Source of the DNA: Ettlia oleoabundans
Taxonomy: Eukaryota > Chlorophyta > Chlorophyceae > Chlamydomonadales
DNA length: 64,000 bases
NCBI GenBank assembly: GCA_019693395.1
Contig: JAAMXP010001437.1
Location: 1 to 64,000 of the forward strand
Direction: 5' to 3'
Shown: in pieces, positions 1-11,242 of the stretch
Layout: the number at the start of each line of letters is the position of its first letter
Position numbering within the stretch: the stretch's first letter is position 1
The notes under the pieces: generated by a model
Database searches by the model: none
Told to the model about the DNA's origin: nothing
What the model saw: the letters and a program-made list of their open reading frames with translations, nothing else
Program-made: the position numbers and the translations under genes

Positions 1-928
1 CGCCGCCACGCGCGCCCACCCCATCCACCCACCCATCATCACCATCACCATCCCCACACCCCCAAAAACAACCCGCAGTAAACTCGCCTGGTGTGCTGGT
101 GCCACGGTATCGCTCCAACTCGCTGCATAGCCTGTCCACAGCGCTCTTGGCTATGGGAATTATTGCGTCCAGCATGTCTACACGCAGCGCGGGCGCCATG
201 AGCAGCCGCTGCTTCTGCCAGTGGGGCCCGTCCGCAGTGACCAGCCCCGTGCCAAGGATGGACAAAAAGGGCTTGTAGGAGAAGTCTAAATCCTTCTCAT
301 ACAGCCGCTGCCGTGTCTGCAATCAAGGCACGGGGGCGTAAAAAAGTGAGAACTTAAAATGACACTTACTATGGCGGCAGCAAGCAAGCCAACATTCACA
401 GCTGCCAGAGCCAATCCAGTACAGACGAAAGCGAGTTCTGCAATGCGCCATGCATACCAAGAGCTGTGATGCTATGGAAACTTCAGCAGATTCACAGTTG
501 CAGTGCAGGCGGCAGGCGGTTGCAGGCTGCAGGCGGTTGCAGGCTGCAGGCGGTTGCCTACCCGCCCACCTTCCGCCCTTGTCCATTTAACCCACCTGGA
601 ACACACGCTTGGCACCTTCAGGATCATTAACAATAAGTCCTGTGCGCTGCAAAATGTTGAAGCGCGTGAGTGGGCCCGTGACACGTGCCCACTGCAGCAT
701 CTTCTCCCAGGGGCAGGGAGCCGTGGCCAGTTGCAAGGCGTGGCCCAAGCCCAGCACGCCGCCGCCAGGTGCGGCCGGCACACCGCGTAGGCCCCATGCC
801 ACTCGCAGCCATCGTGCCAACCCACATAGCATCCCCACGGTCAAACGGGCGACCAGCAAAGCGACCACTGTCAATGCCAGTGTCAGCGCCGCCGTTCGCG
901 TCTGCGGCACTACGGGGAGCCAATCCAT
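1..928 (-). CDS. Cytochrome P450, N-terminal part (cut by window edge)
   Basis: The start is the ATG at 928. Exon 1 is 596-928 (111 codons) and exon 2 starts at 316, phase 0. The protein opens with a hydrophobic anchor (about residues 7-30, rich in A/L/V), followed by a Pro/Gly hinge and the beginning of the P450 fold. Exon 2 carries ILGTGLVTADGPHW and QKQRLLMAPAL, the helix-C region whose Trp and Arg contact the haem propionates in the family. The haem-binding Cys, the I-helix and the ExxR motif lie beyond the left edge, so clan and substrate cannot be judged; the style recalls plant/algal CYP97-like or CYP4-clan enzymes. Exon 2 probably ends at 88 with a GC-type donor (AG/GCGAGT), but this is unsure. 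The intron at 317-595 carries a 17-nt tandem repeat. It is divergent from TRAPPC5. The P450 call is firm and the subfamily is open. Confidence 0.85.
513..557. repeat. 17-nt tandem repeat in P450 intron 1
   Basis: The unit CAGGCGGTTGCAGGCTG is present 2.6 times head to tail at 513-557, inside the intron between P450 exons 1 and 2. Copies are identical. It is non-coding and of no known function; it could be length-polymorphic. Confidence 0.9.
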
Positions 929-1275
929 AACTCTTGGCGAATATATTTGCAGATCTAACCGACGGCTGCTCAAGTTAGGAGTGCTCAAGCAGTCAGGGGT
1001 CCCTCCCGAGGTGATGGGGGTTTGCACAACGGCCGGGTTTGCAAGCCGAAACTATCACCAAGGCATTGTTCGCATTATGCCTGGTGCTCAGTTTCAACTT
1101 CGACCGCCTAGCCGTGCTGTGGGTACAGCGCACGGGCGGCATGAGATGTTGCAGGCGTACAGGCGTAAGCCAATTATTTCTTCTCGTATGTCGCCCGCTT
1201 GATGAAATTTACGGCAACCGCTACTGGTCTTCACAGACCCCCTGCCTTTTGATCAAGAGTGCCTCTCTCGCGCCC
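929..1275. promoter_or_regulatory. Divergent intergenic region P450 / TRAPPC5
   Basis: These 347 bp separate the ATGs of the leftward P450 gene and the rightward TRAPPC5 gene, so the region must hold both 5' UTRs and both promoters. I see no clear TATA box, repeat or conserved element. The open frames here start with TTG or overlap in antisense and have no recognisable product. Confidence 0.5.
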
Positions 1276-2534
1276 ATGTTTCAGAGCAGGGGCTCCCTCG
1301 GCATCGTGGATAAACCCTTGCGTCAGGGAAAGCAAGAGGTCAGGGCGCAGCAAGGGTCCTACCAGGCCGCCACCATGCCGCCGCTGCGGCACTCAGTAGC
1401 CACAGTGTCCCGCACTCCCAGCTTGCCCGCCCCTGCAGATCGCCCTCAGCAGCTTCTCCTACTTGTTTGGAGAGTTACTTCAGTACTGTCAGAGCCGCGT
1501 GTCCAACATTAGCGAGCTTGAGCGCAAGTAAGCTAGCCCCGCAGCCACATCCGCTTGGGGCGGGTGGGTGCCAGCTGTGGGATGCAGGGTGGCGATCGCT
1601 GGTAGACTTGTGAAGCTGCTGCAGAGTGCTACGACCCGTACTTTTATGGTTCCTTGCTCACCATGCTACGAATGTCTGCCCACCTGTAGATTGGAGGAGG
1701 TGGGGTATGGCGTGGGGCTTCGCCTGCTTGAAGTTCTGTGCTACAGGGAGCGGGGCCAACGCCGCGAGACGCGCCTGCTGGACATTCTCAAGTTTGTGCA
1801 CAGGTGCTGGTCATGTCTTCAACGTGGTGTGGGTGCAGCAACATATCCTGCACCTGCTGCGCTTTTTTCCTTGGGACCGCCACACGCATCGCGTGCACAG
1901 CTGCTCATAATGTGATTTCATATCATTACACATCTCCCGCGTAACTTCCCACCCATTCATTCAAGCACTCATATTCTCCTTGCTTTGCGCTGGTTGCAGC
2001 ACGCTATGGAAGTACCTGTTTGGGCGCCAGGCGCGCGACCTGGAGCAGAGCAACACCGCTGAGGACGAGTACATGGTCAGCGACACAGACCTGTTTGTCA
2101 CAAAGTATGTCAGTGTACCGCGCGAGATGGGTCACTTCAACCCAGCGGCATTTGTGGCGGGCGTGGTGCGTGGCGTGTTGGAGGGCGCGGGCTTCCCCGC
2201 AAGGTGCGGGGTGCAAGCTGCAGGAGGTGATGGGTGTTGCACTGCAGGAGCCCCAGCGCTCCTCATCCCTTGAGCCAGGCAGAACTGCAGCAGCAGTGGC
2301 GCAAAGCTGCTTGACCGTCGGACTGGAGCCCCTGCATCCGCTTCTGATCTGCGGCACGTAATGAACTGCATGCCGTGGCCCATTCGGCACATGCTGCCGA
2401 AATCCCTTTCTTTCAGGGTGACGGCTCACTATGTGCCCGTGAAAGACCAGCCAAGGCCCAAGACCGTTATCCTCATTAAGTTCCAAAACTACAGTGCAAC
2501 CTTACAGCGCGAGCAGCGCATGCCTGGCAGTTGA
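1276..2534 (+). CDS. TRAPPC5: TRAPP complex subunit 5 (Trs31/Bet3 family)
   Basis: Exons are 1276-1338, 1439-1527, 1690-1803, 2000-2203 and 2417-2534, giving 195 residues, the usual size of the family. Junctions are all GT-AG and in phase. The start ATG at 1276 gives the plant-like leader ending VDKPLRQGKQE. The Bet3/TRAPP fold follows, with family blocks SSFSYLFGELLQYCQSRV, ETRLLDILKFVHSTLWK, LFGRQARDLEQ, DEYM, SVPREMGHFNPAAFVAGVVR, GAGFPARVTAHYVP and a C-terminal TVILIKF strand. TRAPPC5 is a core subunit of TRAPP, the multisubunit tether and Rab1/Ypt1 exchange factor that acts in ER-to-Golgi traffic; in other species it sits between TRAPPC3 and other small subunits. The match is closer to plant than to animal TRAPPC5. 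Nothing looks broken. Confidence 0.95.
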
Positions 2535-2932
2535 TGCGGCAGCAAGGGGGACGACAGCCTCAATTGGGCCCCATGACCCCCAAGCTCCGGCTTGCTGAAT
2601 GACCTATGACCTGTGTTGCTTGACTAGGCAAGCGAGCGAGCGCCTCTGGTGCAGGACAGCAAGATGAGGGAACAAGCAGCAACCATATAGCCCTGCCAGC
2701 TGAGCCACTGATCTTGTTGTTCGCAGCCTGGCAGATACAAACATTGCTTCTATTGTTAGAAGACATCACAATGAGCTCTTGCAGCAGAAGTAGTGACGAA
2801 ATGGTGGGAATGGCCAACATGCACAGGCAGTGAAATTACCAGACACCTCCCAGCGCACAGGGGGTGACCATGCGAAACGCTGTGTTACCCCCAAACAAAG
2901 CTGTGGGTGCGCTGCCTGCACCTCCATCTGTT
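2535..2932. other. Tail-to-tail intergenic region TRAPPC5 / UBAC2
   Basis: These 398 bp hold the 3' UTRs of two convergent genes. I see no additional ATG-initiated reading frame with a recognisable product, and no repeat or RNA gene. Confidence 0.5.
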
Positions 2933-4241
2933 TCAAAGCAGGTATTGTACCGCTGCTTCCACATTGTTATCAGTCTGCCGCAGGGCTTGCGCCGCTGACT
3001 CCTCGTCAAAGCCCATTGCCACAAGCTGCTGCAGGGCTTCAGGGGAGGGCTCTATGCCTCGTGCCGCACCGCCCCTACCGCCCCGCTGCATCGTCTGTGC
3101 CTGCTGCCCATCATGCTGCTGAAAACCGCCGCCAATGGCGCCTTCCGCTTGTAGATGGTGCTGCTGCTGCTGCGTGGGTGTCACAAACACTTGCTGCGGC
3201 TGCCCTGGCCCCATCAAAATGCGCCCGACTGTAATGGTAAAAAGTTCCACCAATGCCGTGGGCAGGCGTAGGCGCTGTAGACCAAGGAAGTTGAGGCGAT
3301 ACAGCAGGCCAGCCAGCAATCCACATCCGCCCGCCACAATCGAGCTGGGTGCTGAGCTGAGCAGCAGCTGGATGGAGGCCAGGTAGATGAAGGCCTGTGC
3401 GAAGGGGGCATGAAGGGTGAGGAATGGGGAGCTGAGGGATGAGAATATGGAACGGCATGCGTCTGCAATGGTGGTCAGGATGCAAACTGTTCAGCGGACG
3501 GCAGCAGCAGCTTTTTCAAACAACCGAAAGCCAGAGAATGCGCTGGCAACGCCTGCATTTATGAATGTTGCTGCACCTTGTCCGTCATCTTCAGGCCAAA
3601 TACCGTGAAGTGGTGCATGGGGGGCACCAGTAGAACAAAGTTGGCCACAAGGTTGGCGAATATGAGGGGGAAGGGCCCGGGAGCTGTGGGCCAGCCTAGG
3701 ACTGCTGATGCCGCGGCCTCCAAAGCGTATGCCAGGGAACAGGTGACCGCCACAAAACTACCGTACTTGACAGAGCCCCACTGCCGCTCAAAAAGGCGGT
3801 AAAAGTAGAGCAGGGAGGCGCCAAACAGTAGTTCGCCCGGGTTGCGGAAGGCAAAGGCGTGGGTGAAAAGGGAGATGAGGAGCGGTGAGCGCCGCCGTGC
3901 CGCCTTGGTGGCCTGCATGATGACGCTGGTACTCAGGGTGCCCAGCATCAAGCCCTTGGTAATGGGCGCCCCCCCTGCAGCCAGCAACCAGGGCAAGTTG
4001 GGGATGAAATGAGGAAGCCCAACGCCAAGGCGGCAGCAGGGCAACGGCACCTGCTGCCGCTGCTTGCGCTCAAGCCTGCAGGCGTTCCGGCTGTAACAGG
4101 CGTTGCTGCCAGTAGTAACCACCAGCTCTGGACCAGATGGCCTTGGCCGATGTTCCCTTGCAAGTCGCGGTCGGCTGGAAACAGGCGACAGCAAGCAGGG
4201 CCCGCCGCTGACTTACTAAATCCTCCTGGGCCAGCGTTCAT
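2933..4241 (-). CDS. UBAC2: UBAC2-like rhomboid pseudoprotease with UBA domain
   Basis: Exons on the minus strand are 4241-4217 (25 nt), 3974-3577 and 3394-2933, in phase, giving 294 residues, almost the length of the plant homologue. The short first exon MNAGPGGF joins to RGAPITKG, as in plants (MNGGPSGF...APVTK). The rhomboid-like membrane domain covers roughly residues 15-195 (GELLFGASLLYFYRLFERQWGS, PLIFANL, FGLKMTDKAFIYLAS, AGGCGLLAGLLYRLNFLG), without an obvious catalytic Ser-His pair. A Q/G-rich linker leads to a C-terminal UBA domain (about 255-294) with the MGF loop. UBAC2 is an ER-membrane protein that binds ubiquitinated proteins and partners with ERAD factors. Intron phases are well constrained. 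UBAC2 and DRC1 are tandem on the same strand, 245 bp apart. Confidence 0.94.
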
Positions 4242-4486
4242 CTGAGCGTCTTTGCTTCTCCGGCAGGCTACGTGCAACGTTGGGGGAGAGATGCCCTGGA
4301 GAGTTACAGAGAGGCGAGGGACGGCAGGGGAGCGCAGAAAGATCCAATCACAATGAAAGAGAATGCTGGCAGAGGACTGATTGACAGGAACTATAGACAG
4401 GCTGGCGGGTCGTGGCAGGCGCCGCTCCCAGCGGCACAGTCCTAGTGTTCCGTTAGTTTTAGGAGTCTCCATCAATGCTGCCGGAG

Positions 4487-7400
4487 TCAGTGCAGCAGCA
4501 GGGTAGGCGGCAGCTGGAGTTCTGTATTCAGCGGGCTGTTTAACAGGTCTGCCAGTGTCGCCCTCAGCGCGGCGTTCTCCCGCCGCAGCGCCAGCACCTG
4601 CACAAGGGTCGCGTAGCACTCTCTGCATTGCCAACCGAAGGTTCAACATTCCCAGCGCACTCATGATGTGTCAGAGAATACTGTGAAAGAAGTGCACCCC
4701 TGCCCACCTTATCAGCAGTTGAGGTCCTGCTCTGCAGGGTAGCAAATTGTGCGGTGACCTGCTGCTCTAACAGACCCCAGGACCGCACTACTGCCGGCGG
4801 CAGCATGGCGTCCGTCATTGCCTGCCAATACTGCTCGCTGGTGGGCAGCTCGCCATTGAGACAGACTGTGGTTGCGCTGCAAGCAGAAATGCCTGCCTGT
4901 GAAGGCTCCGTGGACAAGTGTGGTGCTGTTGACTGCGCACCTTCTAAGCGAAGGAAGCGCATCAGACGCTGCAGGCCCCGCTCCACCTGCTCCACACTGA
5001 AGGTTAGGGACGGACCAGCAGCCGTTGCAGCTTGTGCTGCCTGTGGTGCTGTATCTTCCACAGCTGCTGCTGCTGCATCTCCCTCAGTCGCACCATGCTG
5101 CCGGGTGACAGTCTCCCCCAACAGTGTTGAAGACAAGGCGCTGCCCGATGCGCACATAAACATCCACTCCAGGGTGGCCACCGTGCCCTCCATTCGCAGG
5201 CCCAGGCTGCGGGCCACTGTGCCTGCCGTCAGCTGCCCCTTCGGTGTGGCTGCCTGCAGGTGAGCCAGCAGTGCCTGCAGTTTTTGTCCTGAGTCTGCCA
5301 GCAGCAGGCTCAGGGCACCGCTGTCTGCAGAAGCCCTCAGCTCAACTGCAGCCGCTGCTCCCAACTGAAGTGGCAATCCCCCAAACTCTGAATGCTCAGC
5401 TGACTCAACCCTGCAATTGGCTGCTGCCACATCAGCGACTGCTGGGTACAATGCTGTATTTAGCTGTCCAGGCTGGCCTGCCCCACTTGCAGGTGCTGAG
5501 GGGGCCAGCTCTGGCATTGCTTCACTCGGGCCAATGTTTTCAGCTGCAGCAACGCTTGAATGGGCCCCCCCCTGCACGGCAGTGCCCACCAGTTCCAGCC
5601 CCAGTGATGTTCCATCTGCCCCTGCAGGGGTGCCGGCCTCCGCTGCTACGGCTGGTGGTGCCAGGTGATGATCATGCTGAGGCAGCCCTACAACATAGCT
5701 GCCCATGAGGTGCTCCGCCTCCAGCAGCTGCTCCAGCAACTCACACGCCTGCTCCTCCTTCAAGGCTCGGATCTGCAGCACATGCAACCGGCAGACAGAC
5801 ATGCAGGTGCTAAGCTAAAACCTCCTAAGTTGCAATCATGGGCTGAACCTGCGCCCCTGCAGGTAAACCTTACAATGCCCACAGTTTGGTGCAACACAAC
5901 CCAACCCCTTCCCTCATGGTGGACGGGCGGGTTAGAAACCGTAAAGGTGGAAACAAACCAGCCCTTCCATCCAGCTTCTGGTGGCCAGCACCCACCTGCT
6001 CAAAGCGTGCCAGCTCAGCTGCTTTGAAGCGCCTGAACTTGGATTGCAGCTGATTGAATGCGCGGGCCACCTGTGTGTACTCATCCCCCAACCGTGCATT
6101 GTCGGCAGCGCAGCCAGCATCCAAAGCTGCATACCGCTTGCGCAGGCGATTCAATGCGCCCCACTGCCTTGTAATGCGCCGCTTCTGCTGCAGCAATGCA
6201 TCCTTGCACTCATGTTCACGTTCCACTGCCACAGGGCAAAGGGGATCCAATATGGTGCATGAGGCAGGGAGGTAGACAGTTGGCACTACTCCAAAGCACT
6301 GGCTGTAGCCGATCAAGACGGCTGCCTTTGGATACTGGAGCCAGGATGTCACTTACAAGACTTCTGCTGCCCACCCACCGAGCACGCGGTAGTTGTAGTC
6401 CAGCTTATCGGCATTTAAGGCGTGGGCCACCTTGATGCCATCCAAATGCAGCTCAAGCGACGCCACCTCAGCCTCAAGCCTGCCAGTGGTTGTATGGCAC
6501 CAGCATTGTTGGACGCACTGAAATACGAGGGGTTTTAACCCCATGCTTTTGCCTGAAAAGCGGGAATGTATACAAACAGTACAACTACAGCATGTCCGAA
6601 CACATCCTTCCTAGCACCCCTTCATCGAGCTGTGCGTCATTGCTGGCTGCAATTCATGCCACTCCAACCTGCGCTTGAGTGCTGCATGCTCCTTGATGCC
6701 CTCGGTCCTCATGCGCTCGAGCTCCTCCTCGTACTGCTCACAGGCAGCCAGGTACTGCTCCATGTAATCCTGCTCCACAGCGCTGCGCCGTGCCAGCAAC
6801 ACCTCCAACTCGGCCTTCTCGCCCCCAAGCATCTCCCTCCGTTCCTGCGTTACACAGGCAGGTTGAGAAGGGACCCCGAGCGGTGCTGTGGGGTGGGTAC
6901 AATGGGTGATGTGACATTTGTAGTGTGGTGGATGATTGAGGATGTAGATGGGTGCTCCTCCATGGCTGTTGCAAAGATATGCAACAGCCGAAAGCAGTAT
7001 GTGGGTTTGCCGCGCTATTGCTGTCCCCACACTTATCGAAAAGGCCATTTATGCGCATGTGCATGCGCCCCCAACTGCTCGTCCACCTGCAGGTTGGCGG
7101 CATCCACTGACTCCAGCTCCTGCTCCTGTGCAGCCCTGAGCCGGTCGTGCTGCTGGTGCAGCAAGGCAATGAGCGCGTCGGTCTCCTCGCTCTGCTTCTG
7201 CAGCAGCTCCACATACTGCTCCTCCCGCACCCTCAGCAATGCACGGATGCTTTCCAAGCTGACATACTTGGACTCCAGCACCTGCTGACAGTGGTCGTAT
7301 ACAGCCTGAACGGCTGAGTGCAGATGTTGCGGCTGCGTGATGCCCTGCACGTTGAACCATATGCACAGCGCAGGGAAGCGTGTTATAGACAAGGGTGGGG

Positions 7401-8005
7401 TCACCAATCCCTGCATATAGTTGCTTCCTTTGCGCCATCCACTTTTCTTATGCAAGCCCAAAGAAAGCAGCTGTATCAGGACAAGAGTGGCCCCCGCCCC
7501 CCAATACCTGCAGCCGCTCCCACTCCAGGTCAATTTCACGGTTCTCCTGCCGACTGCCCTCTGCCTCCTGGGCCACCTCCACCCGAACAGCCGCTTCCTG
7601 CACAAAGCATGCCTTAAGACGTTCTTCCGTGCGCTGCTTTGCGGCCTGCATTACTGATTCCGCTGCCGCCTGTGACTCCCGCACCAGCTGGAGCACCGTC
7701 TCGGAGCTCTGCAGCGCCTGCTGCTTGCACTTGCTGGTGGGTGGCACATCCTGACTGGGCGTTGCAGATGTGGCGCCAGTTGACTTTGAACGTTGCTGGT
7801 GCTGCAGGCGAAGCCGCTCCTGCACCCGTTGCCGCCGTTCGGCAATGCGACGCTCCCTGCAAGCAGTGGGCGGGGTTGTTGGCAGTAGAATTTCCAAGCT
7901 GGACTTCCGTCCCGCCGCCGTGCTCCCGACACTGGTCAAACGCCCCACAGCCAGTTTCACACACCTGGCTTTCTCTTCGCCGCCGTCCCACTCATGCGGT
8001 GGCAT
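4487..8005 (-). CDS. DRC1: Dynein regulatory complex subunit 1 (CCDC164)
   Basis: Seven exons: 8005-7508, 7332-7087, 6844-6669, 6479-6379, 6225-5996, 5772-4708 and 4597-4487, all in phase, 808 residues. DRC1 is the scaffold of the nexin-dynein regulatory complex that links outer doublets of motile cilia and controls inner-arm dyneins. Family blocks appear in order: N-terminal ERRIAERRQRVQERL, the REEQYVELLQKQSEETD coil, NADKLDYNYRVL, LNRLRKRYAALDAGCAADN, FNQLQSKFRRFKAAELARF, KEEQACELLEQLLEAE, a C-terminal YWQAMTDAMLPP, and ALRRENAALRATLADLLNSP leading to the closing TELQLPP motif seen in vertebrate and algal DRC1. A long Ala/Gly-rich stretch (about residues 440-690) replaces the less conserved middle. 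The last intron was placed at the acceptor before GTGCTGGCG because that keeps frame and family spacing. Divergent from FPGS. Confidence 0.94.
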
Positions 8006-8496
8006 GGCCGGAAAAAGTCAACAAACACCCCGACCCAGCCGATTGCGCTCTCGTTGCAACCTTGCGACTGTGATTCGCGGAATTGACCAAGGTAGCCGCA
8101 AACAAGAAACGAAAATGCCACCGTCACCAGCAGTGCCCGGCTGGCGCTGGCAAGGCCCTCGCTCATTATTTCACCGGCCTGCCGGCTATGCACTTCATAG
8201 TTGATCGTGTCCAGTGTATCCATAGCTGCATTGGCAGCGAGCACAGGTGGGTGAAACGTGGGCGCAGTCACTGCGGCTCATTATCGCGTGTCTCTCTGGT
8301 AGCAAACTTTGTATGCACACATCGCGCGGTGAGTGGCGCCCTTGCAGCTAGTTTGGCTCCCGCCGCTCCGCTGCCGCTCCTGCCCAGCTGTCCTTCCGCA
8401 TTGCCCGCACTTGCATGAGCTACCCCTCTACCCAGCTGTTTGTGCTGGCCCGTATGCATACAGTAGGTAACTGGAACAGCCGAGCTAAAGTAGCAC
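8006..8496. promoter_or_regulatory. Divergent intergenic region DRC1 / FPGS
   Basis: These 491 bp separate the start codons of DRC1 (leftward) and FPGS (rightward). On the minus strand an ATG at 8232 opens a frame of about 45 residues that starts MDTLDTINYEVHSRQ and holds one hydrophobic segment before a possible donor at 8097. I do not recognise it and treat it as 5' UTR or chance. No TATA box or repeat is evident. Confidence 0.45.
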
Positions 8497-10198
8497 ATGG
8501 TTGATGCGGCATCAGGACAAGGGCAGCCCCAGGGCGAAGAGGGTGCGGGGCGTGAGGGCGAGGACGAGGAGTATGAGCGTGCGCTGGCCGTGCTGAGCTC
8601 CCTCATCTCCGGCCGCCAGCGCAAGGACGGCACCATGTGGGCCCACGCATTTGACATGATGCAATGCTACCTGCAGGCAAGACCAGGCACACTGATACTG
8701 GCAGCGGTTGTTGCATGCCGCCCACCACGCTGCTATTTAGTTCTCTACGCTGCCTGCACCTTGACCATGCCAAAAGACGACCCTTGCGGCCCTGCAGCCT
8801 GACGCTTACACTCCATTCCATGCAGCGCCTCGACCTGGATGAGCAGCTGGGGCAGCTGAGCGTGATCCACGTGGCTGGCACCAAGGGCAAGGGCTCCACC
8901 TGCGCCATGGTGGAGCGCATGCTGCGGGAGGCGGGCTACCGCACCGGACTCTTCACATCGCCACACCTCATAGACGTGCGGGAGCGAATACGCATCAACG
9001 GGTGCGTGAGTGCTGATCAGGTCAAAGCTGTGGGTTGGGCTGGCTTACAAATTGAGCTTGGCCGGCTCGGTGGCTGCAGGGGTGGTGGCTGCAGGTGTGG
9101 TGGCTGGCGTTTGACAATGTGTGGCAGACGCGCCCTCAAGTGTGCAATGCCCACAGCACCCCATGTAGCTTATTGAGTAAAATGCAGCCTTGCCAGTACC
9201 TGCCCCTTGTATATCCAACCCTACTGTGTCAATTCGTCCTGCCATACCATTTCTGCGTGCAGCGAGCCGATTGATCGTGCCACCTTTCTGCGCAACCTGT
9301 GGTTGTGCTTTGACAAGCTGGAGGAGAAGGCCAGTGACGACTCGGGCAAGCCCGCATACTTCCGCTTCCTTACCCTGCTATGTGAGTGGGAGGGAGTTGG
9401 GGGTACTTATTTTAGAGGTGGAGCCCGACCGCGGGTGGGGTGCGGTGGGGGTGGGTGTGTGTGGAGGTATTGCACAAGCAACAGGTGTATGAGTATGTGC
9501 TAATTCTGACGCACTTTCTGGTGGCAGCTCTCCCTGCTCCTCCTTGCCAGCACCGCCGCCCGCCCCCCCGCACACATTCCACCCTTACACGCATATGCAC
9601 TTTGTGCAGGCTTCAAGGTGTTCCTGGAGTTGGGTGTGGATGTGGTGATCCTGGAGGTTGGGCTGGGGGGGCGCCTGGATGCCACCAACTGCGTTCGCCG
9701 CCCCGTGGTGTGTGGCGTGAGCAGCCTGGGTTTTGACCATATGGAGGTGCTGGGGCACACGCTGCCTGAGATTGCACGTGAAAAGGCCGGCATCTTCAAG
9801 CCAGGGGTGCCCGCTTTCACAGTGCCCCAGCGAGAGGACGCGGCAGAGACGCTGCGGGAGAGAGCGGCAGCCGTGGGAGCGCCGCTGCAGGTGGTGCGGC
9901 CCTGGGAGTGCTACTCAGGGTCCACCGCTGTCATGCTGGGGCTGGCAGGCGAGCACCAGAAGCTGAACGCGGCGCTTGCGGTGGCGCTAGCGGGGGCTTG
10001 GGAGGGCGCAGCCCCCAGGGCGGCCACACTCCAAGCTGAGCGGGCGGCGGCACGTGCGGCAGCAGTGCGGGAAGGGCGCCTGCCACCAGAGTATGCGGCG
10101 GGACTTCAGGCAGCCAGCTGGCCGGGGCGGGGTCAAATCGTGCATGACGTAGTGCCTCAGCTGGCTGCCACGTCCGCACAGCCGCAAGCAGGGCACAT

Positions 10199-10231
<33 letters not shown>

Positions 10232-11242
10232 TGGCAACAGCAGCCTTGCGGCGGGCAAGCTGCAGCATGCGGGGTTGGCCCAGTCGCTGCCCCGCCTGTC
10301 CTTCTTCCTGGATGGAGCCCACACCGCGGAGAGCATGGCCACTTGCGCCCACTGGTTTGCAGACGCCATCAGCAGCCAGCCATGGGCAGCAGCATCGGTG
10401 GAACCCAGTGCTCAGCAGCCATCACAGCAGCAGGGGCTGGTCACGCAGCGGGTGCTGCTGTTCAACTGCATGCAGGTGAGGCCCAGGACTGACACTGCAT
10501 GCCTCGTTCTTTGCCCCTCAGTCTTCTTGCTGTTGTTTGGGAGTCAAGAAGTCAGCCACACCTCCTGGACACTTCACTTGGGGCTCAGAACGGCCCTGCT
10601 TAACTAGCCGCCCGGTGGCCCCCCCCAAACCCGCAGGAGCGGGACCCCCAAAATCTGCTGCAGCCGCTGACCCAGGCGCTGGCTGACCGCCAGGTCAGCA
10701 TCCACCACGCCCTCTTTGTGCCGCCAGACTCAACCTACATGAAGCTGGGGTCCAGTGTGCAGCCAGTCAACCTCAACTGGCAGCACTCCCTGCGGTCAGT
10801 CTGGGAGGCAGCCACAGCCAACCGCATTGGCAGCGCATCGCCACGCAGCAGTATGGCAGCAGCAGCGCCCCTGACTCTGCCACCACTGCCTGCGGTTGCC
10901 ACCCCAACGCTAGACCTGCCAGCGGCGGCAAGGGTGGCGCATGTTGGTGGCACCCGTTCTGCGGTGCTGCCCAGCCTGAGGGCCACCCTGGACTGGCTGC
11001 GGCTGTGCGTGCAAGAGGTGCCCAGTTTGCGCATGCAGGTGCTAGTCACCGGCTCTTTATATCTGGTGGGGGACCTGCTCAAGGCGTTACAACAGCAGCA
11101 GCAGCAGCAGCACTCAAGCACCAGCAATGGCACACGCACTGGCAGCAATGGTGCAGCCAACAGGGCGATGGCAGCGCCGGCAATGGGATGGCAAGCTGGG
11201 AGTGGCTCTCAAGTTGCTGCGCGGTCGGCATCCAAGACCTGA
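8497..11242 (+). CDS. FPGS: Folylpolyglutamate synthase (Mur ligase family)
   Basis: Exons are 8497-8676, 8826-9001, 9263-9381, 9610-10475 and 10637-11242 (648 residues). The enzyme adds gamma-linked glutamates to reduced folates, ATP-dependent, which retains them in cytosol and organelles. The P-loop GTKGKGST is at about residues 78-85, followed by the family blocks [82 protein letters not shown] and a C-terminal [10 protein letters not shown]. The length exceeds that of plant enzymes because of low-complexity inserts, including ten CAG codons at 10200-10229 and a Ser/Ala/Thr-rich block near 10830-10980. Intron 1 has a GC donor (CAG/GCAAGA at 8677). No transit peptide is obvious; the N-terminus is acidic, so a cytosolic form is likely. 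Confidence 0.95.
10200..10229 (+). repeat. (CAG)10 coding microsatellite, polyglutamine
   Basis: Ten uninterrupted CAG codons lie in exon 4 of FPGS and code for Q10 between HM and YGN. Shorter CAG runs recur in other genes of the window (11094-11111 in the same gene; 49718-49735 and 50460-50480 in the RRM gene). Confidence 0.95.

Noticed and set aside
609..1202. Plus-strand 197-residue frame across P450 exon 1 and the divergent promoter
   Set aside because: Antisense shadow of the P450 exon; no domain or splice structure.
4597..4660. Alternative start of DRC1 exon 7 upstream at GAG TGC TAC
   Set aside because: No AG acceptor gives phase 0 there, while the acceptor before GTGCTGGCG (4597) does and keeps the family spacing.
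7957..8271. Minus-strand frame upstream of DRC1 with an ATG at 8232 and a hydrophobic segment
   Set aside because: No recognisable family, only about 45 residues before a possible donor at 8097, and no convincing partner exon. It probably belongs to the DRC1/FPGS promoter region.
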